Made by a program: the position numbers and the translations under genes
The notes under the pieces: generated by a model
Seen by the model: the letters and a program-made list of their open reading frames with translations, nothing else
Told to the model about the DNA's origin: nothing
The model's database searches: none
Assembly (NCBI GenBank): GCA_013339765.2
Contig: CM023453.1
Location: 27,357,868-27,421,867 of the forward strand
Source: Haemaphysalis longicornis
Taxonomy: Eukaryota > Arthropoda > Arachnida > Ixodida > Ixodidae
DNA length: 64,000 bases
Direction: 5' to 3'
Shown here: in pieces, positions 62,961 to 64,000 of the stretch
Position numbering within the stretch: the first letter of the stretch is position 1
Layout of the letters: each line of letters opens with the position of its first letter

Positions 62961-64000
62961 TGCGGCATATGCGTTGGCCCGTGCGTGACGTGTGTTTTGT
63001 GTGTGTCATGGTTTCATTGTGTGTGGTTCATTGTTTGAGGAGATTGAGGCCTCTTAGATGTCAGAATGGTAATGAGTAGCGGACGGCGAAAATGAGGAGT
63101 CATGAGGAGGTTCATTTTGATGTGCGCCTCAGTACGGTATCGCTACTCCTTGGCGTGCTTTCGCCATCCGATAAGTCGCTTTCGAGCTGCGCGCAAGTTT
63201 TTGTGTTGAGGGCCGAAATCTCACCGCAAAAAATCAGCGTTCCCCATATAAGTTTTTTTGTGAACCGAAAAAGGTTTTACCTCCACAACAGGAGATAAAC
63301 TTCGCATTGAAGACCCTTTGGCCCGCCTTTTAAACAATTTTTCACAGAAGGGCTTCGAAACCCGGAGGGCGGAAAAAGCCGGAGACAGACGGAGATTCAT
63401 TTTCTGTGCCGCCGTTTTTAGGTAAGCAAACCCCGGGTTGGCAACTTTAAAGTCGTTGATCTTCGCCACTGTTTTGTGTAGGTTCCAATCTTGGGCTCAA
63501 ATCTCGCTTTCCCGCAAAGAGAACAGTTGGTTATCTCCCACAGGGTCTCGCAACTGTCCCCGGCCTCCTGAGCGCCCCATGGTGCTTTTCCCCGGGCGTT
63601 TCGCGCCGGTCCGGAAATTGCCTCGCCTGCACTTCCTGTTAAAAGTAAAACCCCGTTTTTACAAAAGAAAAACCGAACTTCAAATGGGACCTTTTGCCAT
63701 TGTGTGTCGACGGTTCAACTTTTACGGGCGCTGTCTCGTGCGCATATTACCCGTGGGTCTGAAAAACCCATGGAGGTGCAGAGCCCTCGGTAAAAATTTT
63801 GCCAGCGCAAGCTTTCCCCGGAATATTGGTTCCCTCCCGTACCCCTTTAAATAAAAAGCGATTGTAATCAAATTTAAACAGCTTTTTAGGGGGGTGACAT
63901 AGGGCAAGGTGTGTCGTAAGATAAAAAATAAGACCCCCTTTAGAGAAAAAATAGGGTTAATTGAGCAACAAAACTTCCCAAACCCGGGTTGCACCCAGGG
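62961..64000. other. Unassigned; suspected low-quality contig end
   Basis: From about 63300 the sequence has many doubled or tripled homopolymers (CCCCGGG, AAAACCC, GGGGGG, CCCGGG) and an unusual texture compared with the rest. This may reflect uncorrected long-read errors near a contig end. Frames here (63438-63854, 138 codons) are unreliable and unrecognised. Confidence 0.35.

Overview
The window reads as nuclear DNA of an ixodid (hard) tick, probably a metastriate such as Rhipicephalus, Dermacentor or Haemaphysalis. The strongest evidence is five copies (full, truncated or rearranged) of a tRNA-derived SINE that I recognise as Ruka-like, a family described from Rhipicephalus appendiculatus. 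Moderate AT bias, abundant microsatellites, long gene-free stretches and dense, nested, decayed transposons agree with this. There is no bacterial gene organisation, no rRNA and no free-standing tRNA gene.

I cannot identify a complete, recognisable host gene. Most open frames are short and overlap repeats. The best host-gene candidate is a minus-strand first exon at 38456-38575: TATA box at 38673-38679, ATG in good context, 40 codons, then a GTGAGT splice donor. Weaker coding candidates are a minus-strand ATG frame at 20874-21086, a plus-strand frame at 16966-17103 inside a GC-rich island, a signal-peptide-like frame at 36088-36288, and a Cys/His-rich frame at 39598-40008.

Layout. 0-6.6 kb: a ~160-bp tandem repeat, two tRNA-derived SINEs, a ~630-bp imperfect palindrome, a TTAA-flanked MITE, and a GC-rich island with a TATA motif. 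6.6-13 kb: a palindromic MITE and two copies of an unclassified repeat carrying an internal CAGA microsatellite (further copies at 49 and 59 kb). 13-22.7 kb: mostly unassigned, with LINE 3' ends and microsatellites. 22.7-25.2 kb: a foldback element with 17-bp minisatellite arrays, a near-perfect 107-bp palindrome, and nested insertions. 25.2-30 kb: LINE remnants, an inverted SINE pair, an 82-bp minisatellite, and two MITEs that share a TTA junction, one split by another repeat. 30-40 kb: mostly unassigned, with a TIR element split by a SINE-bearing segment, a third MITE copy, and the candidate exon. 40-50 kb: an RTE-type reverse transcriptase scrap, SINEs, and a decayed 4.6-kb hAT-like element full of secondary insertions. 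50-64 kb: a GT microsatellite, a Penelope-like remnant between inverted repeats, a 2.7-kb hAT element with a perfect 8-bp target duplication, tandem duplications, and a low-quality-looking end.

The most interesting results are structural: two unrelated hAT-type insertions with the same 8-bp target duplication, the foldback composite, the MITE junctions sharing TTA, and the Penelope-like remnant. Family assignments rest on remembered motif patterns; no database search was possible.
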